DNA from: Prochlorococcus sp. AG-442-M23
GTDB taxonomy: Bacteria; Cyanobacteriota; Cyanobacteriia; PCC-6307; Cyanobiaceae
Direction of reading: 5' to 3'
NCBI GenBank assembly: GCA_003209655.1
Contig: QCPW01000001.1
Span: 186,001-250,000, forward strand
DNA length: 64,000 nt
The position numbers were made by a program, and so were the translations under genes. Under the pieces are notes generated by a model. The model made no database searches. It saw nothing but the letters and a program-made list of their open reading frames with translations, and was not told where the DNA came from. This document shows positions 10,905-21,059 of the stretch, one piece after another (position 1 is the stretch's first letter; each line of letters begins with the position of its first letter).

Positions 10905-11693
10905 TTATTTAAGCGCTATAAATTTCATCAAATCCTTAGTTGGTTTTTTGGGCCATCTTCTAACTTTTATTAACCATTCCTCATCAGCATACCTAGAATC
11001 TAGCTCCGTCACTGCAATCCAGTTACTTTCAGCTTCACCAGAAATACCTTTCGACCATTCCAAAGCCGTCAAAGCTGCTCTTGCATCGGCGAAAGTTGGA
11101 TAACGTCTTATTAATTTTTTCAATTCTTTTTCACAATCTTCCATATTGCCTAATTGATAGTCTGCTAAAGCCATACTTGATCGTGCCATAGGAAAACCTG
11201 GGTTTGCATCTGAAGCTTTAGAAAAAAAATTCCTTGCACTTTGCCAATCTGACAAAGATCCTTCAACATTAGCGTAATTATATAAAGCAGAAAAATTATC
11301 ATTATCTTTTGAAATAACAAATAAATAATCATTTTTTGCTTGTAACCATAGTCCTAATGATTCTTCGGCTATTCCTCTATTAATATAGGGATCGACCTCA
11401 TCAGGATCTAAAACAATAGCTTTATCTTGATCATCTATTGAACCTTGAGGATCGCCAATAACAAGTTTTACATTTCCTCTATTACTTAACGCAGCAGCAT
11501 CATCAGGAAATAATTCCAAATATTTGTTCCATTGCTCTAAAGCAAGATTAAAGTCACCGCTTGAGCTTAAATTTAAAGCATTTTTAAATAAGTGTTCCCT
11601 TGAACTTAATGAATAACTTGGAGAAGTGAAGAAAATATTTATTAAAAAGCAAATCAATAAAAAATAAAGCTTAATCTTTTTATGATTTTTCAT
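10905..11693 (-). CDS. exported TPR-repeat protein
   Basis: A 262-residue protein with a basic N-terminus and hydrophobic stretch (about residues 7-26) that looks like a signal peptide or membrane anchor. Several tetratricopeptide repeats follow from about 32 to 200 (for example [23 protein letters not shown] and [21 protein letters not shown]). TPRs are protein-binding scaffolds and no catalytic motif is visible. The start codon overlaps the end of ruvB by 14 nt, indicating translational coupling. It probably sits in the periplasm or lumen. The partner is unknown. Confidence 0.82.
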   Translation of the reverse strand: MKNHKKIKLYFLLICFLINIFFTSPSYSLSSREHLFKNALNLSSSGDFNLALEQWNKYLELFPDDAAALSNRGNVKLVIGDPQGSIDDQDKAIVLDPDEVDPYINRGIAEESLGLWLQAKNDYLFVISKDNDNFSALYNYANVEGSLSDWQSARNFFSKASDANPGFPMARSSMALADYQLGNMEDCEKELKKLIRRYPTFADARAALTALEWSKGISGEAESNWIAVTELDSRYADEEWLIKVRRWPKKPTKDLMKFIALK

Positions 11694-12735
11694 TTTTGGA
11701 ACTAATATATTTTTTCCCTAAAGATGTAAGTTTTCTTCCTCGAGGAGTTCTCGTAATAAAACCAATTTGCATTAAATATGGTTCAACCAAAAACTCTAAC
11801 ATTGAAGAATCTTCTCCCATTCCCGCCGCAATTGAATCTAAGCCAATTGGATTATTATTTAGGTTTAAGAAAGAAAGAAATTTCCTATCTACATTGTCCA
11901 AACCTTTATTATCTATTTTTTGAGAATTCAAAGCTTTTTGAACTGTATCCAAAGAAATTTTATTAGTTTTTTTTATAACTTGAGCATAGTCTCTTACTCT
12001 TTTTAATAATCGCAATGCAATTCTTGGAGTTCCTCTAGAAATCTTAGCTAACGCACAGCAAGCATCATTTTTCAACTCAAGATTTATTAAATTAGAAAAA
12101 TTTAAAATTATTTGTTGCAATTCATCATTTGAGTAAAATTCAATTTTCTGAATCAGTCCAAATCTATCTCTTAATGGTGCACTAATTGATGCAAGTTTTG
12201 TGGTAGCACCAATAAGGGTAAATTTCGGTAAATTAATCGTTCTACAGCGAGTTCCTCTATTAGATCCCATTGTTAAATCCAACCTAAAATCTTCCATTGC
12301 AGAATATAAAAGCTCTTCAGTTAATTTATTTAAACGATGTATTTCATCAATAAATAAAATATCTCCCTCTTTCAATCCAAGCAGTAATCCCACAATATCT
12401 CTAGGCCTTTCAATAGAAGGTGCACTTGCTACTCTGCATTTTGTATTCATTTCATATGAGATCAATAGCGCCAAAGTGGTCTTCCCTAAACCAGGTTGGC
12501 CATATAAAAGAGTATGTTCTAATGCTTCATTCCTATATTTGGCGGCATCAATAGAAATTTTTAGTGAAGATATAATTTGATCTTGACCAATAAATTCTTT
12601 CAAAGAATTTGGCCGAGCTAAATTTAACTTTTGGTTTACTTTTTCTTCAGCAATAATCTGTGAATCAACTATCCTAAGCTCTTTTCTTGAGCGAGGAATA
12701 TTAGATTCATCTAAACTTGAAGAAATTATTGCCAT
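11680..12735 (-). CDS. ruvB: Holliday junction branch-migration ATPase RuvB
   Basis: A 351-residue AAA+ motor that drives Holliday-junction branch migration with RuvA during recombination and repair. Walker A is GQPGLGKTT (79-87) and Walker B is LFIDEIHRL (127-135). Sensor and arginine-finger regions [18 protein letters not shown] follow, and a C-terminal winged helix ([16 protein letters not shown]) is present. About 35 extra N-terminal residues precede the conserved [11 protein letters not shown], as is common in cyanobacteria. It is divergent from smpB and overlaps the downstream TPR gene. Confidence 0.96.
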   Translation of the reverse strand: MAIISSSLDESNIPRSRKELRIVDSQIIAEEKVNQKLNLARPNSLKEFIGQDQIISSLKISIDAAKYRNEALEHTLLYGQPGLGKTTLALLISYEMNTKCRVASAPSIERPRDIVGLLLGLKEGDILFIDEIHRLNKLTEELLYSAMEDFRLDLTMGSNRGTRCRTINLPKFTLIGATTKLASISAPLRDRFGLIQKIEFYSNDELQQIILNFSNLINLELKNDACCALAKISRGTPRIALRLLKRVRDYAQVIKKTNKISLDTVQKALNSQKIDNKGLDNVDRKFLSFLNLNNNPIGLDSIAAGMGEDSSMLEFLVEPYLMQIGFITRTPRGRKLTSLGKKYISSKNEKS

Positions 12736-12787
12736 AATAGAAGATTAATGGCAATTGTTCTTTGAGGAAAGATTTTTTACAACTACT

Positions 12788-13282
12788 ATGGCAAAAGTTT
12801 CACACAAAGGAAATAAAAGCTTAAAAAAAGAGGACGTTTTTAAACGTCTTGCAGAAAATCGATATGCAAAATTTCAATATGAGATACTTGAAACAATTGA
12901 AGCTGGAATTGAACTTTTAGGGACAGAAGTAAAATCAATAAGAAGCAGCAATGTAAATTTAAGAGATGGATATTGTTCTTTCAGAGATGGTGAAATACTT
13001 TTATTAAATGTTCACATTTCACCACATAAAAATGTAGGTTCTTTTTTTAACCACGACCCATTACGAAATAGAAAATTGTTATTACATAAAAAAGAAATTA
13101 TAAAGCTGAAATCCCAAACTGAAAAAAAAGGTTTGACTATTATTCCTTTGTCTATTTATTTAAAGGGATCATGGATAAAATTAACAATTGGAGTTGGGAA
13201 AGGGAAAAAATTATATGACAAAAGACAAGCTGATAAACAAAAAGATATAAAAAGAGAAATAAAAATTGCTCTTAAAAGGTAA
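12788..13282 (+). CDS. smpB: SsrA-binding protein SmpB
   Basis: A 164-residue partner of tmRNA that delivers it to stalled ribosomes for trans-translation. Conserved features are the N-terminal [31 protein letters not shown]-type core, and [11 protein letters not shown] and [16 protein letters not shown] in the C-terminal half. I chose the ATG at 12788 because it begins the family-typical basic leader. An in-frame TTG at 12755 would add 11 residues with no family match. It is divergent from ruvB. No tmRNA gene was found in this window. Confidence 0.94.
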   Translation: MAKVSHKGNKSLKKEDVFKRLAENRYAKFQYEILETIEAGIELLGTEVKSIRSSNVNLRDGYCSFRDGEILLLNVHISPHKNVGSFFNHDPLRNRKLLLHKKEIIKLKSQTEKKGLTIIPLSIYLKGSWIKLTIGVGKGKKLYDKRQADKQKDIKREIKIALKR

Positions 13283-13309
13283 TTAAGAAAAGAGTTCCTT
13301 TAGTATATT

Positions 13310-13561
13310 TTAATCAGAATCCAAACTTACTGAATTTGGGGGAGGAGAGGGATCTGGATCAGCAATTAACATATGCTGCAAAACAGTTTCAGGTCTTTCG
13401 CTATCTCTCCAGCGAATTCTATAAGCAGGCATTTTAGTACCTCTACTCGTAGTTTGTTCAACTGGTTCCATAACCCAGCCTCTTCTTGATCGGCCTTGAG
13501 GATTTCTTTTCACTACTGCATCTGCGTGCTTGAAGCGGAAACCAACACGTTCACCACTCAT
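13310..13561 (-). CDS. conserved hypothetical protein
   Basis: An 83-residue soluble protein that I do not recognise. It is rich in Arg, Trp and Pro (RNPQGRSRRGWVMEP, YRIRWRDSERPETVL) and looks like a small beta-rich fold with an acidic, proline-rich tail (PDPSPPPNSVSLDSD). Its arginine and proline content and fewer A/T-ending codons stand out from its A+T-rich neighbours, which suggests a strongly expressed or constrained gene rather than a random frame. It lies between smpB (convergent) and lysS (same strand, upstream by 54 nt). It is probably a cyanobacterial conserved protein; no function can be assigned. Confidence 0.7.
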   Translation of the reverse strand: MSGERVGFRFKHADAVVKRNPQGRSRRGWVMEPVEQTTSRGTKMPAYRIRWRDSERPETVLQHMLIADPDPSPPPNSVSLDSD

Positions 13562-13615
13562 TTAAAATATTTCGTATTGGATTAAATTCTATTTTACTTC
13601 ATTCGAGGTTAATTT

Positions 13616-15127
13616 TTAAGATTTAGAAGAAGTTATTGCTGGTTTTAACAATGGGAAAGGTATTACGTCTCTAATTGAAGAACTATTTGTAAGTAGCATT
13701 ACAAGTCTATCAATGCCAATTCCCAAGCCTCCTGCGGGAGGCATGCCTATTTCTAATGCTTGTAAAAAATCCTCATCAATACAATGTGCCTCAAGATCAC
13801 CTGAATCTCGCAAAGATTGCTGTAATTGCATTCTTTGCCTTTGATCAACTGGATCTATTAATTCACTAAATGCGTTAGCAAGTTCGCGACCTGCAATAAA
13901 CAATTCAAATCTCTGAACCATCTCTTTATTTTCAGTATGGGGTCTTGCAAGAGGAGAAATTTCAATTGGATAATCAGTTACAAAAGTTGGCTCTATTAGT
14001 AGAGATTCAACCTTTTGCTCAAAGACTTCATTTAAAAGTCTCCCCAAAGTATTTATTTTTGGAGAAATTTCAATATTTATGTCCTCTAAACTCTTTATAG
14101 CTTTATTTAAATCACCATTAAAAGAATCAAAATTAATCCCTGTATATTCAATAACAACATTTTTCATTGATACTCTTTTCCAAGGTTTTGAAAAATCAAT
14201 TACCTTTTCTTGATAATTAATAACCAAGGAATCACAGCAGCTAGATATGATATTTTTGATAAGATCTTCAGTTAAATTCATCATATCAATGTAATTAGAG
14301 AATGCCTGATAGATTTCCACTGAGGTAAATTCAGGATTATGCTTTGTACTTATACCTTCATTGCGAAAAATTCTTCCTAATTCATATACTTTCTCAAAGC
14401 CTCCTACTAACATTCTTTTTAGATGTAATTCTGTAGCTATTCTTAAATACAAAGGTATATCCAATGTATTGTGATGTGTAATAAATGGCCTAGCTTCAGC
14501 TCCGCCAGCTTCAGATTGTAATATTGGAGTCTCAATCTCTAAAAAATCTTTTTCATCTAACCACCTTCGTATTAAACTAATACACTTTGCTCTTGTCTTA
14601 AATATATTTTTTGAAGAAGGATTAACAATTAAATCTACATATCTTTGTCTATACCTTTTTTCTATATCTGTTAAACCATGCCATTTATCTGGCAATGGCT
14701 GTAATGATTTTGATAACATTTCCCACTTAGTTACTTTTATTGATAGTTCACCCTTATTTGTTTTCTTGATAGTTCCATAGACACCTATCCAATCTCCAAT
14801 ATCTACAATTTCTTTAAGATCTTCAAAAGAAAGTGATTTTGCACTAATTTCGAAATCATCAATAATTTTTTTCTCTAGATAGAGCTGAATTTTCCCTTCT
14901 TGATCAGTAATTGTAAAAAAAGCAATTTTCCCCATCACTCTTTTTGCTAAAACCCTTCCAGCAAGAGAAACATTTAAGTTGAATTCTTCACCATTATCTA
15001 AATAACCAAATTTCTCAAAGAGGAATTTTGTGGAATGAGATACTTTAAAAGTTTCTGCATAAGGTTCGAATCCTTTTTTAATTAGTGAATTAGCTTTTAA
15101 TAAGCGAGCATCTCTTATTTCTGACAA
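13616..15127 (-). CDS. lysS: lysyl-tRNA synthetase (class II)
   Basis: A 503-residue enzyme that attaches lysine to tRNA-Lys. The N-terminal OB-fold anticodon-binding domain (about 50-160) includes [19 protein letters not shown]. The class II catalytic core follows, with motif 2 [18 protein letters not shown] and motif 3 [11 protein letters not shown] near the C-terminus, and the family block ETKNK-like [17 protein letters not shown]. The length is normal. It is a cytoplasmic dimer. Confidence 0.97.
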   Translation of the reverse strand: MSEIRDARLLKANSLIKKGFEPYAETFKVSHSTKFLFEKFGYLDNGEEFNLNVSLAGRVLAKRVMGKIAFFTITDQEGKIQLYLEKKIIDDFEISAKSLSFEDLKEIVDIGDWIGVYGTIKKTNKGELSIKVTKWEMLSKSLQPLPDKWHGLTDIEKRYRQRYVDLIVNPSSKNIFKTRAKCISLIRRWLDEKDFLEIETPILQSEAGGAEARPFITHHNTLDIPLYLRIATELHLKRMLVGGFEKVYELGRIFRNEGISTKHNPEFTSVEIYQAFSNYIDMMNLTEDLIKNIISSCCDSLVINYQEKVIDFSKPWKRVSMKNVVIEYTGINFDSFNGDLNKAIKSLEDINIEISPKINTLGRLLNEVFEQKVESLLIEPTFVTDYPIEISPLARPHTENKEMVQRFELFIAGRELANAFSELIDPVDQRQRMQLQQSLRDSGDLEAHCIDEDFLQALEIGMPPAGGLGIGIDRLVMLLTNSSSIRDVIPFPLLKPAITSSKS

Positions 15128-15177
15128 AATTTAATTCAATATTTATGTTTTATTTAATCAAGTTATCAGAATAAGGA

Positions 15178-15924
15178 TCAACTTGCCAAAGATGTTGCTG
15201 TTTCTCCTACTCTTTGAGAAGCATAACCTATTCCTCTAACAGTTAGTATTAATTCCGGATTTCTTGGATCAGGCTCTAACTTACCTCTTAGTCTTGCAAC
15301 ATAAACATCTACGACTCTCAAATCAGCCGCACGCCTTGGAGGATATCCCCAAAGTTGCTCTAATATTTCAGCTCTAGGCACAACCTTACCTGGCTCATCA
15401 AATAGAAGTTCAAGAAGACTGAATTCAGTATAAGTTAAGCTTATTCTTTCTCCAGCCCTAGAAACTTGTCTTCTGTTAGTATCAACTACTAAATTTCCAA
15501 ATTTCATTACTCCTTTTCCTGAAGGGATCTCTTTAGTTTCAGTTACAGCAATACTAGGACCCATACGCCTTAAAATTGTGGCTATTCTTGCTTCTAATTC
15601 CTTAGGGCTGAATGGTTTTGACAAATAATCATCCGCACCTAAATCTAAACCTGCCACCCTTTCAGAAATAGCCTCTAAAGCAGTTAAAAATATTATGGGA
15701 ACAACAGATTCAGCTCTAATTCTTCTACAAACTGCAAATCCATCCATTTTTGGAAGCATCACATCTAGAACTATCAAATCTGGAGATTCTCTATGAAAGG
15801 CCTCAAGAGCTTCTTCACCATTAGTAGCTTGATGAACTTGATATCCTGCCAGTTGAAGTCTAGTAACTAATACTTTCAAAACAGCTGGTTCATCATCAAC
15901 AACTAAAATACTTGCTTTTGACAT
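15178..15924 (-). CDS. OmpR/PhoB-family response regulator, RpaB/Ycf27-like
   Basis: A two-component DNA-binding regulator of 248 residues from the ATG at 15924; an in-frame ATG at 15945 would add MRQKFLS. The receiver domain has acidic pocket DD (10-11), phospho-acceptor Asp54 in IVLDVMLPKMDG, Thr81 and Lys103. The C-terminal winged helix contains YTEFSLLELL and RVVDVYVARLRGKLEPDP. It resembles RpaB (Ycf27), the high-light regulator, but the wing reads YPPRRAADLRVVDVYV where the RpaB I know has YTPERHVDTRVVDVHI. It may therefore be an RpaB paralogue; RpaA differs more. The cognate kinase is not in the window. Confidence 0.88.
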   Translation of the reverse strand: MSKASILVVDDEPAVLKVLVTRLQLAGYQVHQATNGEEALEAFHRESPDLIVLDVMLPKMDGFAVCRRIRAESVVPIIFLTALEAISERVAGLDLGADDYLSKPFSPKELEARIATILRRMGPSIAVTETKEIPSGKGVMKFGNLVVDTNRRQVSRAGERISLTYTEFSLLELLFDEPGKVVPRAEILEQLWGYPPRRAADLRVVDVYVARLRGKLEPDPRNPELILTVRGIGYASQRVGETATSLAS

Positions 15925-16059
15925 CGATAAAAATTTTTGGCGCATATTTCAAAGCAAATATATTTTGCAATGAAAACATTAATATAATCTAACAATTAAA
16001 AATATAACATTAAGGACCCTAAAAGATAAATTCCTTAAATTTACAAAATTATTTTATTT

Positions 16060-16095
16060 TTGAAATATGATCCTTTTAAAGGATTTCAATTTTTT
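16060..16095 (+). terminator. hairpin with T-run (terminator-like, plus strand)
   Basis: TTGAAAT (16060-16066) and TTTCAA (16084-16089) flank the inner stem ATCCTT/AAGGAT, and six T residues follow at 16090-16095. The shape is that of an intrinsic terminator read on the plus strand. It sits just past the end of mreD, which is on the minus strand, so it would stop antisense transcription into mreD rather than end the mre operon. It is A/T-rich and only moderately stable. Confidence 0.35.
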
Positions 16096-16630
16096 ATTTG
16101 TTTTTGAGATTTATCAATTTATATCTTGCTTTTGATCTTTTAAAAAGACTCAAAAGTAATGAGCAAAATAATGGGGCAAATAAACCAGTTATAAATACTT
16201 GAGCAAATATATTACTCATACTAGAAAAATAAAAAGAAATACTATTATCAGAAAAATTCTTAATCATGATCTGAGAAAAAAACAGCAACCCACACAAAAA
16301 ACTAGCTATGGAGCAAATAAGCCCAAATCTGAAGTGAAATATAAGATTATTACCCGAAGGACTTAATTTTCCAAACCATATTCCACAAATCACTAAACCT
16401 GGAATTTGTGTAAAACCAATTTCAGGACTTAATGAATCTAAAATCAGTCCCATACACAAACCTACTATGAGGCCATCAATTGGTCCATAGATCATAGACC
16501 AAGGTAATAACCAAAATAACGGCCAATAGGGTTGAACACCAAAAAATCCAAGCCAATTAGGCTCCCAAAAATAAACTATTAGTATGAATAAAAAGGAAAT
16601 TAAAGAAAAATTTTTTAAATATTGTCCCAT
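16094..16630 (-). CDS. mreD: rod shape-determining protein MreD
   Basis: A 178-residue integral membrane protein with about five hydrophobic segments, including PLFWLLPWSMIYGPIDGLIVGLCMGLILD-type family core (about 36-66) and a C-terminal LFAPLFCSLLLSLF. MreD works with MreC and MreB in the elongation machinery for peptidoglycan. It is the last gene of mreB-mreC-mreD and abuts mreC directly. MreD sequences diverge, so operon position adds weight to the call. Confidence 0.88.
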   Translation of the reverse strand: MGQYLKNFSLISFLFILIVYFWEPNWLGFFGVQPYWPLFWLLPWSMIYGPIDGLIVGLCMGLILDSLSPEIGFTQIPGLVICGIWFGKLSPSGNNLIFHFRFGLICSIASFLCGLLFFSQIMIKNFSDNSISFYFSSMSNIFAQVFITGLFAPLFCSLLLSLFKRSKARYKLINLKNK

Positions 16631-17380
16631 TTAAATTTTTACTTTTAAGATTTGGACCCAATCTATCGCTTGAGGTTTAGCTAAAAGCAAAAGATTTGCA
16701 GTTTTTTGAGCTTTTAATTCTTCATCAACAGATTGTATGATGCCTATAGGAATATTTGGAGGTAGTAAAGTGCTTGCGGGGGATGATAATACAAAATCAC
16801 CTACTTCAATATCAACCTCATTATTATAAAAAATTACTTTTGGATAATCAGTTCCTAAACCCACTAGTAAGCCATGACTCTGAATCCTTTCAACCCAAAC
16901 TCCAACTTTACTTTCCGTAGAAGTTAATAATATTACTGACGAAGTAAATAAAGAAGTGTTATTTACTCTTCCTAATAAGCCTCCAGGGCCAACTACAAAA
17001 CTTCCAACTTCTACACCATCCCTCGCACCTTTATTTAAAACAATTTGTCTCCACCAGCTGTCCGTTTTTCTTGAAATTACACTCGCAGATATAGTTTCGG
17101 AATCAGATAACCTTTGTAAAGATAAAATTTCACGTAATCTTCTATTATCTTTTTCAAGCTGTTTTAACCTAATCAAAAACTCTTGTTCAACGCTTTTAGT
17201 TAAAACTTCTCTTTGAAATTGACCTGGCCAAAATGGTTTTGAAACCAAAAAATAAAAATCTTTATATAAGGATCCTTTTGAAATTCTTACAAAAAACAAA
17301 AATAATAAAAATATAAATAAACCCCAATTCTTCTTTTTATGCCACCAACGATTAGTTGATATTCCTCGAATATCCACCAT
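16631..17380 (-). CDS. mreC: rod shape-determining protein MreC
   Basis: A 249-residue bitopic protein with an N-terminal transmembrane segment (about 19-33), then a coiled coil (LIRLKQLEKDNRRLREILSL, about 69-88), then the MreC beta-domain (VISRKTDSWWRQIVLNKGARDGVEVG and GLLGRV). It links cytoplasmic MreB to periplasmic cell-wall synthases. It is 4 nt after mreB and immediately before mreD. Confidence 0.95.
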   Translation of the reverse strand: MVDIRGISTNRWWHKKKNWGLFIFLLFLFFVRISKGSLYKDFYFLVSKPFWPGQFQREVLTKSVEQEFLIRLKQLEKDNRRLREILSLQRLSDSETISASVISRKTDSWWRQIVLNKGARDGVEVGSFVVGPGGLLGRVNNTSLFTSSVILLTSTESKVGVWVERIQSHGLLVGLGTDYPKVIFYNNEVDIEVGDFVLSSPASTLLPPNIPIGIIQSVDEELKAQKTANLLLLAKPQAIDWVQILKVKI

Positions 17381-17384
17381 TCAA

Positions 17385-18437
17385 TTAATCTCTAATAGCA
17401 TTCCTTATAAAGTCAGGAGTATCAACAACTCTTTTGAGTTTTTTGAAATTATCTAATACTGACCCACAACCATTCACAACACATAGTAGAGGATTTTCAG
17501 CTGTATGCGTAAAGATACCAGTTTCATGACTAAGTAAATCACTAATCCCTCTTACAAGAGCGCCGCCTCCAGCAAGCATAATACCTCTATCAACTATATC
17601 AGCAGCTAATTCAGGAGGAGTTCTCTCCAGAGTTCTTTTTACAGCCTCAACAATTTTATTAAGAGGATCACTCATAGCCTCTCTAATTTCTCCAGACGTT
17701 AAAGTGATAGATCTTGGTAAGCCTGATGAAAGGTGTAAGCCTCTAACTTCTATAGAAGTAGAATCAAATTCATCGTCTGGGTAAGCTGATCCAATTTTTA
17801 TTTTAATATCTTCTGCAGTTCTCTCCCCGACAACTAAGTTATGTACTTTTTTAAGATAAATTGCTATTGATTCATTCAGTTCATCACCAGCTATTCTTAC
17901 AGACTCGCTTAAAACTGTTCCACCCAAACTTAATACTGCTACTTCAGTAGTTCCGCCCCCAATATCAACAATCATAGTCCCAATAGGTTCAGTGACTGGT
18001 AATGAAGCTCCTATGGCAGCAGCAACAGGTTCATCAATTAAATGTACCTCCCTAGCCCCAGCTAATCCAGCCTCTCTAACTGCTCTTCGTTCGACGCTAG
18101 TAACCCCACTAGGAATACCAATAACTATTCTAGGAGCTAAAATTCCCCTCCCTTCGTTACATTTTTGAATAAAAGTTTTTATCATTTGTTCAGCCGCATC
18201 AAAATCAGCAATAACTCCGTCCCTTAACGGTCTAACTGCCCTAATATTGCCAGGAGTTCTTCCAAGCATTAATTTTGCCTCTTCACCAACTGCCAAAGGA
18301 ACTCCCTCTTCAAGATCCATAGCTACAACTGAAGGTTCTTGTAAAACTACACCTTTTCCGGATACATGAATAAGAGTATTAGCAGTACCTAAATCAATAC
18401 CGATATCTCTAGAAAATTTAAATCTGTTAAAAATCAC
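17385..18437 (-). CDS. mreB: rod shape-determining protein MreB (actin homologue)
   Basis: A 350-residue cytoskeletal ATPase forming membrane-bound filaments that orient wall growth. Actin-fold motifs are phosphate-1 [13 protein letters not shown] (12-24), phosphate-2 [13 protein letters not shown] and the adenosine motif [12 protein letters not shown]. The length is normal. It is the first gene of the mreBCD operon, and the ~135 bp up to ssb should contain the promoter. Confidence 0.97.
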   Translation of the reverse strand: MIFNRFKFSRDIGIDLGTANTLIHVSGKGVVLQEPSVVAMDLEEGVPLAVGEEAKLMLGRTPGNIRAVRPLRDGVIADFDAAEQMIKTFIQKCNEGRGILAPRIVIGIPSGVTSVERRAVREAGLAGAREVHLIDEPVAAAIGASLPVTEPIGTMIVDIGGGTTEVAVLSLGGTVLSESVRIAGDELNESIAIYLKKVHNLVVGERTAEDIKIKIGSAYPDDEFDSTSIEVRGLHLSSGLPRSITLTSGEIREAMSDPLNKIVEAVKRTLERTPPELAADIVDRGIMLAGGGALVRGISDLLSHETGIFTHTAENPLLCVVNGCGSVLDNFKKLKRVVDTPDFIRNAIRD

Positions 18438-18571
18438 AATAAAAAATCTATTAAATAAATGATATATCTATTTTGTCAATACCTCTCAAAATTCTTTTAT
18501 TTAGTTATGAATAGCTTGCAAAACTTTAAGCAAAAACAAAATAAATGAGTAATATAAAAAAAAATTGCATT

Positions 18572-18943
18572 ATGGAAATTAACACTGTTAATCTTGTAGG
18601 AAGAGCGGGGAGAGAGCCTGATGTTAGATATTTTGAATCTGGGAGTACAGTCGCAAACTTTACTCTTGCAGTTAATAGAATAAGCAAAGGAGATGAACCT
18701 GATTGGTTTAATTTAGAAATATGGGGCAAACAAGCACAAATAGCTGCTGACTATGTTAAAAAAGGGTCTTTAATTGGTATTACAGGAAGTTTAAAAATCG
18801 ACAGTTGGAAAGATAAGAATACTGGAGAAGATAGATTTAAACCTGTTGTGAGAGTCGACAGACTAAATTTATTAAGCTCAAAGAGAGAAACAGATAATGG
18901 TAATTTCTCTAATAATAACAATTCTGGAGATATTCCTTTCTAA
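18572..18943 (+). CDS. ssb: single-stranded DNA-binding protein
   Basis: A 123-residue OB-fold protein coating single-stranded DNA in replication and repair. Motifs NTVNLVGRAGREPDVRY and FNLEIWGKQAQIAADYVKKG are characteristic. The asparagine-rich linker ends in DIPF, the partner-binding tip, although the usual acidic DDD run is reduced to GDIPF. The ATG at 18572 starts the conserved domain at once; an upstream ATG at 18545 adds nine residues (MSNIKKNCI) without family support. Its stop codon overlaps that of the convergent DedA gene by 4 nt. Confidence 0.93.
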   Translation: MEINTVNLVGRAGREPDVRYFESGSTVANFTLAVNRISKGDEPDWFNLEIWGKQAQIAADYVKKGSLIGITGSLKIDSWKDKNTGEDRFKPVVRVDRLNLLSSKRETDNGNFSNNNNSGDIPF

Positions 18944-19599
18944 GAGAAGTTTCTTTTGTAAAGCCTTATAAAAAACTTTATTAGATAATAAAAAATTATG
19001 AAAATTAAAATTGGTTTTATAAAATATTTTATTTGATCTAGATAAGTTTCAATAATTGGATACTTTTCCCCAAATATGTATCCCGCATATGTTAATAAAG
19101 TAACCCATATTAAGCTTCCTAAAGTCGTCCAAACTAAAAATTTTTTAAGTGGCATCAGTTCCATACCAGCAGGAACTGAAATCAACGTTCTAATACCAGG
19201 AACTAATCTACCCCAAAAAACTAATGATACGCCATATTTATCAAACCATCGTTTGCTTTTGGCAAGATCATCGGAAGTTATTCCTAGATATTTTCCCTTT
19301 TTATCTAAAAAATTCGAAAGTCTTTTTTCATTCACTAATTTCCCTAAATAGTACCAAGGTAAAGATCCTGCAATAGTACCTAATAGTCCCCAAAAAACTA
19401 AAATATAAAAATTCAATTTTTGTTGATACACGAAAAAACCACCTAAAGGCATTATTATTTCTGATGGTATTGGGGGGATTATATTTTCTAAAAACATAGC
19501 CAAACTAATAGTAAGGTATGCAATTGTTGAATTTGCTTCAACTGCCTTAGTTATATATTCTGGTATTGAATTTAAAATATTTATAAAAATTAAAATCAA
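18940..19599 (-). CDS. DedA-family membrane protein
   Basis: A 219-residue polytopic protein of the DedA/SNARE-associated (DUF families of VTT fold) group, thought to act in lipid translocation or membrane homeostasis. Visible marks are LENIIPPIPSEIIMPLGGF (38-56) and the conserved arginine segment FWGRLVPGIRTLISVPAGM. Several transmembrane spans end in a basic tail (KFFIRLYKRNFS). It follows ahcY by 2 nt on the same strand, so the two are probably cotranscribed. The substrate is unknown. Confidence 0.9.
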   Translation of the reverse strand: MILIFINILNSIPEYITKAVEANSTIAYLTISLAMFLENIIPPIPSEIIMPLGGFFVYQQKLNFYILVFWGLLGTIAGSLPWYYLGKLVNEKRLSNFLDKKGKYLGITSDDLAKSKRWFDKYGVSLVFWGRLVPGIRTLISVPAGMELMPLKKFLVWTTLGSLIWVTLLTYAGYIFGEKYPIIETYLDQIKYFIKPILIFIIFYYLIKFFIRLYKRNFS

Positions 19600-19601
19600 A
19601 C

Positions 19602-21020
19602 TTAATATCTATAAAGCTCCGGTTTATAAGGTCCCTCAACAGAAACATTAATATAATCAGCTTGTTCCTTAGTTAATTTTGTTAATTTTGCGCCAATTTT
19701 ATCAAGATGTAATCTAGCTACCATTTCATCTAAATGTTTCGGTAAAACATAAACCTCTTTAGCATATTTTTCTGACTTATTGAAAAGTTCAATTTGAGCT
19801 AATACTTGATTAGTAAAAGAATTACTCATAACAAAACTTGGATGTCCAGTGGCACAACCTAAGTTAACTAATCTACCTTCAGCTAAAAGGATTATTTTAT
19901 TGCCACTAGGTAAAGTTATGTGATCAACCTGCGGCTTAATATTTTCCCATGGATAATCTTTCAATGAAGCTACATCAATTTCATTATCGAAATGACCGAT
20001 ATTACAGACTATGGCCTCATTTTTCATCTTGACAAGATTTTCGTTTGTTATTACCTGATAGTTCCCAGTTGCTGTAACAAATATATCTATATCTTCTACA
20101 ACATCGTCTAATGTAACAACGCTAAAACCTTCCATTGCCGCTTGAAGAGCACAAATTGGATCAACCTCGGCAACTTTTACAATTGCACCAAGTCCTCTTA
20201 GAGACTGAGCTGAACCTTTACCTACATCTCCAAAACCCATTACTAAAGCAACCTTCCCAGCAATCATCACATCAGTTGCACGCTTTATGCTGTCAACTAA
20301 AGATTCTCGGCAGCCATATAAATTATCAAATTTGCTCTTAGTTACTGAATCATTAACGTTGATAGCAGGGAAAGGTAACGCATCTTGCTTTTGCAGTTGA
20401 TAAAGTCTTGCAACTCCGGTTGTAGTTTCTTCAGTGACACCAATGATATTACTCTTAATTCTTGAATAGAAGTCACTATCATTTTTCAATTGAAATTTAA
20501 TAGAATTGAATAAAGCAATTTCTTCTTCATTACCGGGATTATCTAAAACAGATAAATCTTTTTCTGCTTTACTACCTAGTATCAATAAGCCAGTTGCATC
20601 TCCCCCATCATCAAGAATCATGTTTGGAGAGTCTGAACCCCAATCAAGGATATAGTGGGTATATTGCCAATATTCATCAAGAGTCTCACCTTTTTTTGCA
20701 TATACAGAAATTCCTTGATCTGCTATAGCTGCAGCCGCATGATCTTGAGTTGAAAAAATATTACATGAAGCCCATTTCACTTCTGCACCAAGATCAACAA
20801 GAGTTTCTATTAAGACTGCTGTCTGTATAGTCATATGGAGACTTCCAGCTATCTTTGCACCTTTTAGAGGCTTTTCGGATTGATATTTATCCCTAAGTGC
20901 CATTAATCCAGGCATTTCTGTTTCGGCAATTTTAATTTCTTTACGACCAAAATCTGATAAGGAGATATCAGCAATTACGTGATTAGGTGTAGAGGTCTTA
21001 ACTGAATTTGCAATAACCAT
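19602..21020 (-). CDS. ahcY: adenosylhomocysteinase
   Basis: A 472-residue NAD-dependent enzyme that splits S-adenosylhomocysteine into adenosine and homocysteine, clearing the product of methylation. Features are [17 protein letters not shown] (58-74), DDGGDAT (137-143), DNLYGCRES (232-240) and the Rossmann motif GFGDVGKG (262-269). The C-terminus ends in PYKPELYRY, matching the family's conserved Lys-Tyr tail. No SAH riboswitch is visible in the short 39-bp upstream gap. Confidence 0.97.
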   Translation of the reverse strand: MVIANSVKTSTPNHVIADISLSDFGRKEIKIAETEMPGLMALRDKYQSEKPLKGAKIAGSLHMTIQTAVLIETLVDLGAEVKWASCNIFSTQDHAAAAIADQGISVYAKKGETLDEYWQYTHYILDWGSDSPNMILDDGGDATGLLILGSKAEKDLSVLDNPGNEEEIALFNSIKFQLKNDSDFYSRIKSNIIGVTEETTTGVARLYQLQKQDALPFPAINVNDSVTKSKFDNLYGCRESLVDSIKRATDVMIAGKVALVMGFGDVGKGSAQSLRGLGAIVKVAEVDPICALQAAMEGFSVVTLDDVVEDIDIFVTATGNYQVITNENLVKMKNEAIVCNIGHFDNEIDVASLKDYPWENIKPQVDHITLPSGNKIILLAEGRLVNLGCATGHPSFVMSNSFTNQVLAQIELFNKSEKYAKEVYVLPKHLDEMVARLHLDKIGAKLTKLTKEQADYINVSVEGPYKPELYRY

Positions 21021-21059
21021 ATCTAGTAAATACTTTTTCTATTAAACTATAAATGATTT

